From NCBI RefSeq assembly GCF_016583835.1, contig NZ_NRRW01000002.1:108273-172272 (forward strand): a stretch of 64,000 nucleotides of DNA, in the 5' to 3' direction. The notes beneath the pieces are model-generated. The model was not told the DNA's origin, did not search any database, and was given only the letters and a program-made list of their open reading frames with translations. The position numbers were made by a program, and so were the translations under genes. Origin of the DNA: Thiococcus pfennigii. Lineage in GTDB: Bacteria > Pseudomonadota > Gammaproteobacteria > Chromatiales > Chromatiaceae. Each line of letters starts with the position of its first letter. Positions within the stretch are counted from its first letter, which is position 1. Positions 57,250 through 64,000 of the stretch are shown piece after piece.

Positions 57250-59223
57250 TCAGAATCGGTAGCTCGCCGCGAGGCGGACGTCGCGTCCGGGCTCCTCGAC
57301 GATACCGGTCGTGCTGCTGGCGATCGTGGCCTGATCGGCGTAGCGCCGATCGAACAGATTGTGGATCGCGAGCGCCAAGGTCAGGCCGGGCAGGTGGCGC
57401 GGCTGCCACTCGGCCTGCACGTCGTGCAGAACGTAGCCCGGGCGCTCCTCCTCGCCGTCGGGGACCTCGTCCAGACGCCCGACCGCGGTCAGGGTGTAAC
57501 CGAGGGTGAAGTCTTCGCGCACCACCCAGCGGTTGTCCCAGACGAGGCGGTCGCCGGTGGCCGCACCCTTGCGCCGGATGATTCCGGCCGGCTCGCCGTC
57601 GTCGTCTTCGAGGTCGACGCTGGCGAACGCAAGGCGCGTCTGGTACCCGCGCCAGCCCCAGCCGGCGCGGATCTCGTAGCCGCGCGCGTGCAGGGTATCT
57701 GGGTTGTTGATGATCGCGGTGACCGCCCCCCCGCCACCGCCGACCCGCTCGATGGTGTTGCGCAGACGGGTGTTGAAGACGGTGACCTCGGCATCGACGC
57801 GGTCGTCCGCGCGCAGCAGGCCGCTCGTCTGGTAGCGCACACCGCCCTCGCTGCGATAAGACTCCTCGGGCTCGAGCCCCTGACCGTCGTTGAATAGGGT
57901 GCTCTCGTCGATCCGCGCCATCCAAGCGACCGGGATGATGCCGCTGCCGCGCACCGCCTCGCCGTAGCCGGCGAAGAGGGTCCAGTCGCGCGCCACCTCG
58001 TAGTCGACATTGACGTTCGGCGAGACGCGGTTGCCGCTCAGGGTGTGCGGACCGTACTCGGCCGAGAAGTCGTCGAAGCGTGCCCCGAACGAGAGGCCGA
58101 GGCGCCCCAGGGTCATGCGGTCCTGTATGAACAGTCCAAGGTTCTCGGATTCCATGTCGACCGAAGCGCCGGCGGAGTCCTCGCTGGTGCCGTCTTCTTG
58201 GAAGTAGTCGGCGCCGATCGTCAGACGATGATCTGTCGCACCCAGCGCGAAGCGCAGCGTATTGCGCAGCTCGCCACCGATCTCGTCGCTCTCGACCTCG
58301 GTACCCCTGTCCTGGTCCTCCAACGAGACCTGGTTGCGATAGACATTGGCGCGCCGATCGAGCAGCGGATTGTCGGACCGGAAGCGATGATCCAGGCTCA
58401 AGGTGTTGCGCTCCCAGCGCTGATAGACGGGCACCGAGTCCTCCGGGGCATAGCCCATGTCGCTGCCGTGGCTGCCCCAGAGGTAGAGGCCGGCATTGGT
58501 GTTGCGCTCCGCGCTCAGGCGCAACGCATGGCCGTCGGTGCCGAGCCGGCTCAGCTTGAGGAAGTAGTCGCGGTCCTTCCCGGCCGAGTTCGGCACCTCG
58601 CCACCGCCGCCGATGCGATAGTCCTCACGATTGATCGCACTGACATGGGCGAGGAGCGCCAGATCCGGGGCCACGCGCCCGTAGGCCGTAGCGCTGCCCT
58701 GCCAGGAGCGGTCGGCGCTCGCATAGCCGCCCTTCAGGGTGGCGCCCTTGTCACGCCCGGCCGCAAGCAGGTCCTGGGCGTCGACCGTCTCGAAGCGGAT
58801 CGCGCCGCCGAGCGCCCCGGGACCGCGGTCGGCGGCGGTGCCCGTATCGACCTCGACCCGCTTGAGCAGGTCCGGGTCGATACCGCCGATGCCGCCGCGG
58901 TGCTGATGCAGGTTGCGCCCCTGGCGGGCCCCGTCGACCGTGATGTTGAGGTTGCTGCCCTCGATGCCGCGCAGATAGATGCGCTGGGCGTTGCGGGCCC
59001 CGCCGCCGACGGCGACCGAGGGCTCGTCCTTGAAGACGTCGGCGACGTCGGTCGCAAGGTTGCGCCGGATCTGTTCGATCGGGATCTCCTTGCCCTCGGC
59101 GCTCGCCTCGGCGTGCACCTCGATCGCTGGGAGCTGCGCGTCCTGCGCCGCCGCTCCCGGGGCCTGACCGGTCAGACCATAAGCGGAGAGCATCCCCAAC
59201 GAGACCAAAGCGTGGCGTTTCAT
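57250..59223 (-). CDS. TonB-dependent outer-membrane receptor, heme/hemoglobin-receptor-like
   Basis: A 657-residue receptor with a signal peptide (cleavage near residue 26, GAAAQDA), a plug domain (about 50-160; IYLRGIEGSNLNITVDGARQ is in the plug) and a 22-strand-type barrel ending in the outer-membrane signal RLAASYRF. The plug and the LHQHRGGIGGIDPDLLKRVEVDTG stretch resemble the hemoglobin/heme receptor group; the usual FRAP/NPNL heme motifs are only partly recognisable (an NPDTL occurs). A Fur-like box lies 22 bases upstream of the start. It heads an operon with a methylase and a permease. Confidence 0.9.
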   Translation of the reverse strand: MKRHALVSLGMLSAYGLTGQAPGAAAQDAQLPAIEVHAEASAEGKEIPIEQIRRNLATDVADVFKDEPSVAVGGGARNAQRIYLRGIEGSNLNITVDGARQGRNLHQHRGGIGGIDPDLLKRVEVDTGTAADRGPGALGGAIRFETVDAQDLLAAGRDKGATLKGGYASADRSWQGSATAYGRVAPDLALLAHVSAINREDYRIGGGGEVPNSAGKDRDYFLKLSRLGTDGHALRLSAERNTNAGLYLWGSHGSDMGYAPEDSVPVYQRWERNTLSLDHRFRSDNPLLDRRANVYRNQVSLEDQDRGTEVESDEIGGELRNTLRFALGATDHRLTIGADYFQEDGTSEDSAGASVDMESENLGLFIQDRMTLGRLGLSFGARFDDFSAEYGPHTLSGNRVSPNVNVDYEVARDWTLFAGYGEAVRGSGIIPVAWMARIDESTLFNDGQGLEPEESYRSEGGVRYQTSGLLRADDRVDAEVTVFNTRLRNTIERVGGGGGAVTAIINNPDTLHARGYEIRAGWGWRGYQTRLAFASVDLEDDDGEPAGIIRRKGAATGDRLVWDNRWVVREDFTLGYTLTAVGRLDEVPDGEEERPGYVLHDVQAEWQPRHLPGLTLALAIHNLFDRRYADQATIASSTTGIVEEPGRDVRLAASYRF

Positions 59224-59244
59224 CGCATTCCTATTCCAGCTAAT

Positions 59245-59259
59245 CTAGAATGATTCTCA
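59245..59259 (-). promoter_or_regulatory. Fur box upstream of the TonB receptor
   Basis: On the minus strand the 15 bases read TGAGAATCATTCTAG, a 7-1-7 palindrome with two mismatched positions relative to the Fur consensus TGATAATNATTATCA. It sits 22 bases before the receptor start and 82 before the divergent LysR start. Iron-dependent repression of the receptor operon is inferred. Confidence 0.7.
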
Positions 59260-59340
59260 CTACCTAAAGATATGGTAATCATCCCGAGCGGCCAGGGAAG
59301 CCTCGGCAGTGGAACGGGCCGTTCCCGAAATGCAACCCCA

Positions 59341-60255
59341 ATGAGCGACTTCGACGCCCTCCGCGCCCTGCTCGCGCTGGCACGACACGACACACTCAGC
59401 GCCGCCGCCCGGGCGCTCGGTGCCCCGAAATCGACGCTGAGCCGCCGCCTGGCGGCACTGGAAGAGGGGCTCGGCCAGCGCCTCACGCGGCCCGACGGCG
59501 GGCGCCTAACCCTGACCGAGGCAGGGCGGCGCTACGCGTATTATTCCGAGCGGATCCTGGCACTCGCCGAGGAGGGGCGGCGTGAGGTGCAGGCGATCTC
59601 GTGCGAGATGGCCGGGGAGGTGCGGGTCTGGATCAGCCACGGAATGACTAGGGGCTGGACGACGCGGATGCTGAACGAGGTCCTGACTTGCCATCCAGGG
59701 CTGACGCTCGACGTGAGGGTCCTGCCGAGCGGTGCACTGCCGGACGAAACCGGGACCGATCTCTGGATCAGCTGCGACGCGCGGAGCGCCCCCAGCCTCA
59801 GGCGGCTGCCGCTCGGACGCTGGCGCCGGCGCCTCTACACCTCGGCCGCGCCGGACTGCGCGTGCCGCAGGCTCGCCGACCCTAGCACCGTGGAGCAGTG
59901 CCCGTGGATCGGGCTCGCGAGCGAGCCGCCCGAGGTCGTCCTGCATCACTCGGGGAGCCGACAGGCGCACAGGTTGCGGCCACGGGCGCGCCTGCGCGTC
60001 GACTCGATCGAGATGCTCGCCGACGGCATCGCCCGCGGCTACGGCATTGGCATCCTACCCTCCTGGCTCGCCGAGTGCCCCCGCCACGGCCTGCGCGGCA
60101 GCTACGCGCGGGTCCTCGCCGACTGGGAGGGCTCGCCAGTGGAGCTGTCTCTGCATGTGCCGCACGGCCCCAGGCCGAGGCGCACCGACGTCCTGATCGA
60201 GTACCTGCGTGCCAACCTCCCGCGGCGCTGGACCTTCACCGACACGACCGGGTAG
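59341..60255 (+). CDS. LysR-family transcriptional regulator
   Basis: A 304-residue regulator with an N-terminal winged helix (DALRALLALARHDTLSAAAR, then APKSTLSRRLAALEEGLGQRL) and a LysR substrate-binding domain (about 90-290). The ATG at 59341 gives the standard length; the upstream 23 codons lie in the divergent promoter. It is transcribed away from the TonB receptor, 117 bases apart, so it may control that operon, itself, or the SIR2-like gene downstream. Confidence 0.9.
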   Translation: MSDFDALRALLALARHDTLSAAARALGAPKSTLSRRLAALEEGLGQRLTRPDGGRLTLTEAGRRYAYYSERILALAEEGRREVQAISCEMAGEVRVWISHGMTRGWTTRMLNEVLTCHPGLTLDVRVLPSGALPDETGTDLWISCDARSAPSLRRLPLGRWRRRLYTSAAPDCACRRLADPSTVEQCPWIGLASEPPEVVLHHSGSRQAHRLRPRARLRVDSIEMLADGIARGYGIGILPSWLAECPRHGLRGSYARVLADWEGSPVELSLHVPHGPRPRRTDVLIEYLRANLPRRWTFTDTTG

Positions 60256-60277
60256 CAGACGCCGTGGCGCCAAGAAA

Positions 60278-60293
60278 CGGCACGACACTTGCC
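60278..60293 (+). promoter_or_regulatory. Sigma-54 (RpoN) promoter upstream of the SIR2-like gene
   Basis: CGGCACGACACTTGCC fits the -24/-12 consensus: GG at 60279-60280 and GC at 60291-60292, exactly ten bases apart, with GGCACG-N4-TTGC. It lies 45 bases before the ATG at 60338. No clear TGT-N10-ACA NifA site was found upstream. Confidence 0.7.
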
Positions 60294-60337
60294 TGGGACA
60301 CCGACGTAGCCGTTTCCCTCAGTGAGGAGCAGAAAAG

Positions 60338-61204
60338 ATGTCCCAGGAGATCCTAGAGCAGCTCGCCGCCGGCCTAGCCTGCGGCGAGCTAGTCCCCTAC
60401 CTCGGCCCCGGGGCGCTGGCCGATGTCGTCGACCCGGCGACCGGGGAGCCGATCCCGGCCGACAGCGAGCACATGATCCTGGCGATGAACAACGGCCGCC
60501 CCATGTCGGCACGCCTGATGTGGGAGTTCTCGCGGGCGGCGATGAACGTGGAGCTCAAGCGCGGGCGCGGGGCGGTCAACCGCTTTCTCGTGCGGACCTA
60601 CGGGGAGCGCACCTGGACCCGGGCACCGCTGCACGATTGGCTGGCCGGGATCCACCCACCCTACGTCATCGACATCAATCGCGACACCCAGCTTCAGGAT
60701 TCCTATCGTGCGACCCCTCACACCCTGGTGCGCGGCATCGCGCGGATCGGTGGCACTCCCTACCGGTTTCTGATCCACGAATGGGATGGCGATACCTACC
60801 GCGAAGTGCCGCAGGAGGGGGTCGACCGCCGCCTGCCAGTCCTCTTCAAGCCCCTGGGCAGCCCAGTGCCGGACCCGACCTTCATCGCCTCGGACGCCGA
60901 CTTCGTCGACTACATCACCGAACTGATGGGCGGTTTCGCGATCCCGAGCTTCCTCAAGGACTACCGGATCGGACGCCAGTATGTCCTACTCGGCCTGCGC
61001 CTGACGCGCGACACCGAGCGCATGATCCTCTCGAACCTGATCTACGCGGCCGGCCGCCCGGCCGGCTGGGCCCTGATCGCCGAGCCTACGGCCAAGGAGC
61101 GGCGCTTCTGCGCGCGCCAAGGGATCGAGATCGTCGAGGCCGGCATCCCCGCACTCCTCGCCGCCGCCGCAACACGCGACGGGCAAATCGAGGCGCCAGC
61201 GTAG
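60338..61204 (+). CDS. SIR2-like domain protein, probably lacking the catalytic histidine
   Basis: A 288-residue protein with the SIR2-like (SIR2_2) plan: a glycine-rich start LVPYLGPG (18-25), VIDINRDTQLQ (110-120) in place of the usual TTNxD, VLFKPLG (168-174) where a KLHG with catalytic His is expected, then DPTFIASDADFVDYI and YVLLGLRLTRDTERMI. Leucine seems to replace the histidine, so NAD binding without hydrolysis is possible. GAGGAG eight bases before the ATG is a good ribosome-binding site, and a sigma-54 promoter precedes it. That promoter suggests nitrogen-related control; no nif gene is in the window. Confidence 0.75.
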   Translation: MSQEILEQLAAGLACGELVPYLGPGALADVVDPATGEPIPADSEHMILAMNNGRPMSARLMWEFSRAAMNVELKRGRGAVNRFLVRTYGERTWTRAPLHDWLAGIHPPYVIDINRDTQLQDSYRATPHTLVRGIARIGGTPYRFLIHEWDGDTYREVPQEGVDRRLPVLFKPLGSPVPDPTFIASDADFVDYITELMGGFAIPSFLKDYRIGRQYVLLGLRLTRDTERMILSNLIYAAGRPAGWALIAEPTAKERRFCARQGIEIVEAGIPALLAAAATRDGQIEAPA

Positions 61205-61398
61205 CGCGCGAGGACGGCGCACGCTGCACCGCCACCGGGCATGACAGGGAGGCGCGGCTCAAGCCCACCTGTCTGGACAAGCGTCGCCCGGCTCGCCAGA
61301 ATCCGTCTCGACGTGCCCCGCGCAGACCCGCCGCCTCCCCTGCGACACTGCGCACCGTCCCGCCAGACCACACCGAATCACGACGAGGATCACCGATC

Positions 61399-62010
61399 AT
61401 GACCGGATTCCAACGCGCCCGCACCGCCCTGGCCCTCGCCGCCCTGCTCGGCAGCGGCCCGCTCCTGGCCGACGAGGTCCACGAGCAACTCGATGCCGCC
61501 CGGTCCTCGTACGATGCCGGCGACCTGCGCGGTGCCGTGCAGGCCCTTCAATTCGCGGTGACCAAGATCCAGGAGCAGATGACGGGCAAGCTATGGCAAC
61601 TCCTGCCCGAACCGCTGGCCGGCTGGCAGGCCGACGAGCCTCAGTCGCAGAGCGCGGGCCTGCTGAGCGCGATCGCCGGGACCAATCTGAGCCGCCGCTA
61701 CTACAACGACGACGGCGCCGAGATCGAAATCGCCATCATGGCCGACTCCCCGATGCTCGGCATGATGGGCATGATGTTCTCCTCGCCCTACATGATGCAG
61801 GCGACCCCCGGCACCACGGCCTTCACCCACCAGGGCTATCGCGGCATCGCCGAGCACGCCAAGGGCTCGGGCGACTGGGACATGAAGCTGATGGTCGGCA
61901 CCCGCGTCTATCTCAACCTGACGGGCAGCGGCCTGGCCGACGACAAGCCGCTCAAGGCCTATCTGGAGGCGATGGATCTGGCCGCGATCGAGAAGGCCAT
62001 GACGGAGTGA
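61399..62010 (+). CDS. Exported protein of unknown function
   Basis: A 203-residue protein with a signal peptide (MTGFQRARTALALAALLGSG, cleavage near LLADE at about residue 25), a short helical repeat-like part (DEVHEQLDAARSSYDAGDLR, then GAVQALQFAVTKIQEQM) and a beta-rich C-terminal part with a Met-rich stretch MLGMMGMMFSSPYMMQ (about 116-131). The length and layout look like a conserved periplasmic family, but I do not recognise it. It follows the SIR2-like gene after 194 bases and precedes a REP element. Confidence 0.7.
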   Translation: MTGFQRARTALALAALLGSGPLLADEVHEQLDAARSSYDAGDLRGAVQALQFAVTKIQEQMTGKLWQLLPEPLAGWQADEPQSQSAGLLSAIAGTNLSRRYYNDDGAEIEIAIMADSPMLGMMGMMFSSPYMMQATPGTTAFTHQGYRGIAEHAKGSGDWDMKLMVGTRVYLNLTGSGLADDKPLKAYLEAMDLAAIEKAMTE

Positions 62011-62023
62011 GGCGAGTTCGGAT

Positions 62024-62103
62024 GGGTGCGGCTTCAGCCGCACGAAGGCCACGACCCGGGGCGTCTGGCCATGGATCGCGTTGCGGCTGAAGCCGCACCT
62101 ACA
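62024..62103. repeat. Paired REP (BIME-like) palindromic element, copy 3
   Basis: GGGTGCGGCTTCAGCCGCAC (62024-62043) and the inverted TTGCGGCTGAAGCCGCACCT (62081-62100) flank a 37-base spacer. Size and layout match copy 1. It lies between convergent genes. Confidence 0.85.
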
Positions 62104-62132
62104 CCGCACATGCACCGTGAGTCCGGCAGACC

Positions 62133-62753
62133 TCAGCGCATGCGGCAACGCCGCAACTGCTCGCCGTAGGTGCGCGCGTCCTCATCGACGCGACGGGCCA
62201 CCGCGACCAGCCAGTCCTTGCGGCGATAGCTGCCGCGCTGGAAGCCCGTGTGACCTTCGTGGTAGGCGAGGTACTGGTTGTAGCCGTCCCACTTGGAGAT
62301 GCCGAGCAATCGTTGGCTGAGATCCGTGTACCAGCCGACGAAATCGGCGGCGTCGGCGAAGTCGGTGCGCTTGGCATTGCTCCGGCCCGTCTGCTCGCGA
62401 TACCAATTCCAGGTGCCATCGATCGCCTGCGAATAGCCGTAAGCGCTGGAGGTGCGGGGTCGAGCGTCGTGCCGGAAGGAAGACTCGTTGCGGATGATCG
62501 CGAGCTGGACCTGCATCGGCGTGCCCCAGCGGCGTTCGGCGCGCCGCGTCGCCTTGTGCCACTTCGGCTTCTCCGCAAAGATCGCGCAGGCGTCATCGGG
62601 CTGGCGCGGCGGCTTCGGCGCGCCAGCGCAACCGACGAGGAGGCCGCCGGCGAGCGTGAGCGAGATCCACAGCCGGACGCTCGCAAGGCGCCATCGAGGG
62701 CCGAACGGGCGATCGGCCCAGGCATTCCCGCGCGATGAGCAGACGCTTATCAT
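62133..62753 (-). CDS. Lysozyme-like (SLT-type) lipoprotein
   Basis: A 206-residue protein with an N-terminal hydrophobic segment ending in the lipobox LLVGC (Cys42), so a lipoprotein is likely. The domain behind it has the transglycosylase pattern AIIRNESSFRHDA with the catalytic Glu90, followed by SAYGYSQAIDGTWNWY and the C-terminal NQYLAYHEGHTGF block. It would cut peptidoglycan glycan strands. The start is uncertain; a shorter version beginning at a later codon is possible. An L,D-transpeptidase gene is divergent to it. Confidence 0.82.
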   Translation of the reverse strand: MISVCSSRGNAWADRPFGPRWRLASVRLWISLTLAGGLLVGCAGAPKPPRQPDDACAIFAEKPKWHKATRRAERRWGTPMQVQLAIIRNESSFRHDARPRTSSAYGYSQAIDGTWNWYREQTGRSNAKRTDFADAADFVGWYTDLSQRLLGISKWDGYNQYLAYHEGHTGFQRGSYRRKDWLVAVARRVDEDARTYGEQLRRCRMR

Positions 62754-62966
62754 CGTCCCGGACAACTCGGTTGGCGGCCACCGGCCGCCGGGCTGTATTT
62801 TGCCGCCACCAGGCCCAAAATGCTCGGAAACGGCGGCACGACCCCGCGCACGCGGGGCGACGCGATAGCCGACCTCGGCGCCCGAGGCACCGGCACCGGC
62901 ACCGGGCGCCCGCAGACCGCGCCGTTCATCGATCGTCACCATGATGGCCGATCGGCAGAACCCAGG

Positions 62967-64000
62967 ATGAAGACCATGCCGTACATCCAGACCGGCCTCC
63001 GGGCCGCCGCCCTCGCCCTCCTGACGGGCACCCTCGCCGGCTGCGGGACGCTCGACCTTCCCGGCCTACGGGGCACACAGTGGGCCGCTGCACCACCGGA
63101 GCCGACCACACAGCCGACGACCGCCGAGGAAGAGCCGACCCCGCCGCCGCCGGAGAAGCCGAAACCGGGCCAGCTCTACGACTGGGAAGGCGACAGCCGC
63201 AAGGTCTCGCGCGTCGTCATCGACGTCGACCAGCAGCGCGCCCGTTTCTACGACGGCGACGAGCAGATCGGCTGGGCCACCGTCGCGACCGGCGTGAAGG
63301 CATTCCCTACCCCGACCGGCCAGTTCGAGGTCATCGAGAAGGTCGCCGACAAACGCTCGAATCTCTACGGCAAGATTTACAACAAAGCCGGGCGCGTCAT
63401 CAAGTCGAACGCGCGCCAAGGCCGCGACCGGATCCCCGAAGGCGGGCGCTTCGCCGGCGCCCAGATGCCTTACTTCATGCGCCTGACCTACGACGGCGTC
63501 GGCCTGCACGCCGGCCCGATCCCGCGCCCCGGCCACCCAGCCTCGCATGGTTGCATCCGCCTGCCGCCGAACCTCGCGCCGGTCCTGTTCGCCCACGTCG
63601 ACCACGGCACGCCAGTGACCATCGTCGGCTCCGGCCCCTCCTACGGCGACTATGTCGAGAAGATGCGCATCGCCGCGGCCCGCGAACGCGCCACCCGCGA
63701 ACGCGCGGCGGCCGAACGCGCGGCCGCTGAGGAGGCCAGCGCAACACCGCCGATGACGCTCGCCGCCGGCGAGCCGGGGACCTCCCCCACCGCAGCGACC
63801 TCGCGAGAGAGCGGACCCTCGGCGACCGCGCCCGTCCAGACCACCGAGCCCCCGACGGCGCCGTCGGCGGGCGACGAGCGGGTCATCCCGCCAGCGACCG
63901 AGCCCGACGGCGCGGCACAGGTCGCGGCCGAGGCCACCCCCGAAGCGAACACGCAACCGGAGACGACATCGGTGGCGCCCGCCTCTCCGAGCGCCGCCGC
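62967..64000 (+). CDS. L,D-transpeptidase lipoprotein, C-terminal end beyond the window
   Basis: The 344 visible codons begin MKTMPYIQTG with a lipobox LAGC (Cys26), a Pro/Thr-rich linker (about 40-70) and a YkuD-type L,D-transpeptidase domain (about 80-215) with the active-site pattern HAGPIPRPGHPASHGCIRL ending in catalytic Cys196. Such enzymes cross-link peptidoglycan or attach proteins to it. Behind the domain lies an Arg/Ala/Glu-rich helical stretch and a long Pro/Thr/Ala-rich tail that runs past the window edge. An AGG ribosome-binding site is close to the ATG. It is divergent from the SLT-type lipoprotein. Confidence 0.9.
   Translation, partial: MKTMPYIQTGLRAAALALLTGTLAGCGTLDLPGLRGTQWAAAPPEPTTQPTTAEEEPTPPPPEKPKPGQLYDWEGDSRKVSRVVIDVDQQRARFYDGDEQIGWATVATGVKAFPTPTGQFEVIEKVADKRSNLYGKIYNKAGRVIKSNARQGRDRIPEGGRFAGAQMPYFMRLTYDGVGLHAGPIPRPGHPASHGCIRLPPNLAPVLFAHVDHGTPVTIVGSGPSYGDYVEKMRIAAARERATRERAAAERAAAEEASATPPMTLAAGEPGTSPTAATSRESGPSATAPVQTTEPPTAPSAGDERVIPPATEPDGAAQVAAEATPEANTQPETTSVAPASPSAA

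Noticed and set aside
60256..60277. NifA-type TGT-N10-ACA enhancer near the sigma-54 promoter
   Set aside because: No matching pair of half-sites was found in the 130 bases upstream; the activator remains unknown.

Overview
The window is GC-rich chromosomal DNA of a gammaproteobacterium. A class I phosphoribulokinase (Calvin cycle), the miaB-phoH-ybeY-corC and rimP-nusA-infB operons, twin pilus-retraction ATPases, an Anbu proteasome-like gene cluster and a sigma-54 promoter of the type used in nitrogen control together suggest an autotrophic, probably photosynthetic purple sulfur bacterium (Chromatiales). The taxonomic call is inference; no photosynthesis or rRNA gene lies in the window. I found no tRNA, rRNA, CRISPR array, prophage or intact insertion sequence.

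Layout. 1-3.6 kb: rimP-nusA-infB on the minus strand (infB cut by the window edge), behind a leader with one good promoter and two intrinsic terminators. 3.7-7.6 kb: SprT-like metalloprotein, then the Anbu peptidase facing a circularly permuted ATP-grasp gene and an Alpha-E gene. 7.8-12.2 kb: P-type calcium pump and a tandem pair of TerY-like von Willebrand A proteins. 12.7-16.8 kb: purK-purE and pilT-pilU. 16.9-19.2 kb: an AIM24-family gene, a TerD-AIM24 fusion and a small minus-strand gene. 19.6-23.1 kb: ppx, a 163-bp MITE-like element, an SCP-2 lipid-carrier gene, a YjdF-type membrane protein and ygfX. 23.1-27.3 kb: sucA-sucB. 27.4-34.7 kb: a small unknown gene, an mrfA-mrfB-like DNA repair pair, gyrB and a glutamine amidotransferase. 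35.2-38.9 kb: miaB-phoH-ybeY-corC. 39-43.1 kb: phosphoribulokinase, an RpfC-like hybrid kinase and an exported eight-cysteine protein. 43.8-48.2 kb: a MacAB-like ABC export system with two different permeases. 48.2-54.9 kb: a large GGDEF-EAL protein, a DUF2782 protein, TRAP transporter QM subunits and a PilZ protein. 55-60.3 kb: an apparently iron-regulated operon of a TonB-dependent receptor, a tetrapyrrole methylase with an export signal and an APC permease, with a divergent LysR regulator. 60.3-64 kb: a SIR2-like gene behind a sigma-54 promoter, an exported unknown protein, a lysozyme-like lipoprotein and a divergent L,D-transpeptidase (cut by the window edge).

The parts that go beyond housekeeping are: (i) the Fur-box TonB receptor / exported methylase / permease operon, which reads like a tetrapyrrole or metal-chelate acquisition system; (ii) the sigma-54-driven SIR2-like protein that seems to have lost its catalytic histidine; (iii) the Ter-related genes (TerY pair, AIM24, TerD-AIM24 fusion) scattered over 8 kb next to a calcium pump; and (iv) three kinds of palindromic repeat (paired REP elements, tandem hairpin units and a MITE-like element) in the gaps between genes.
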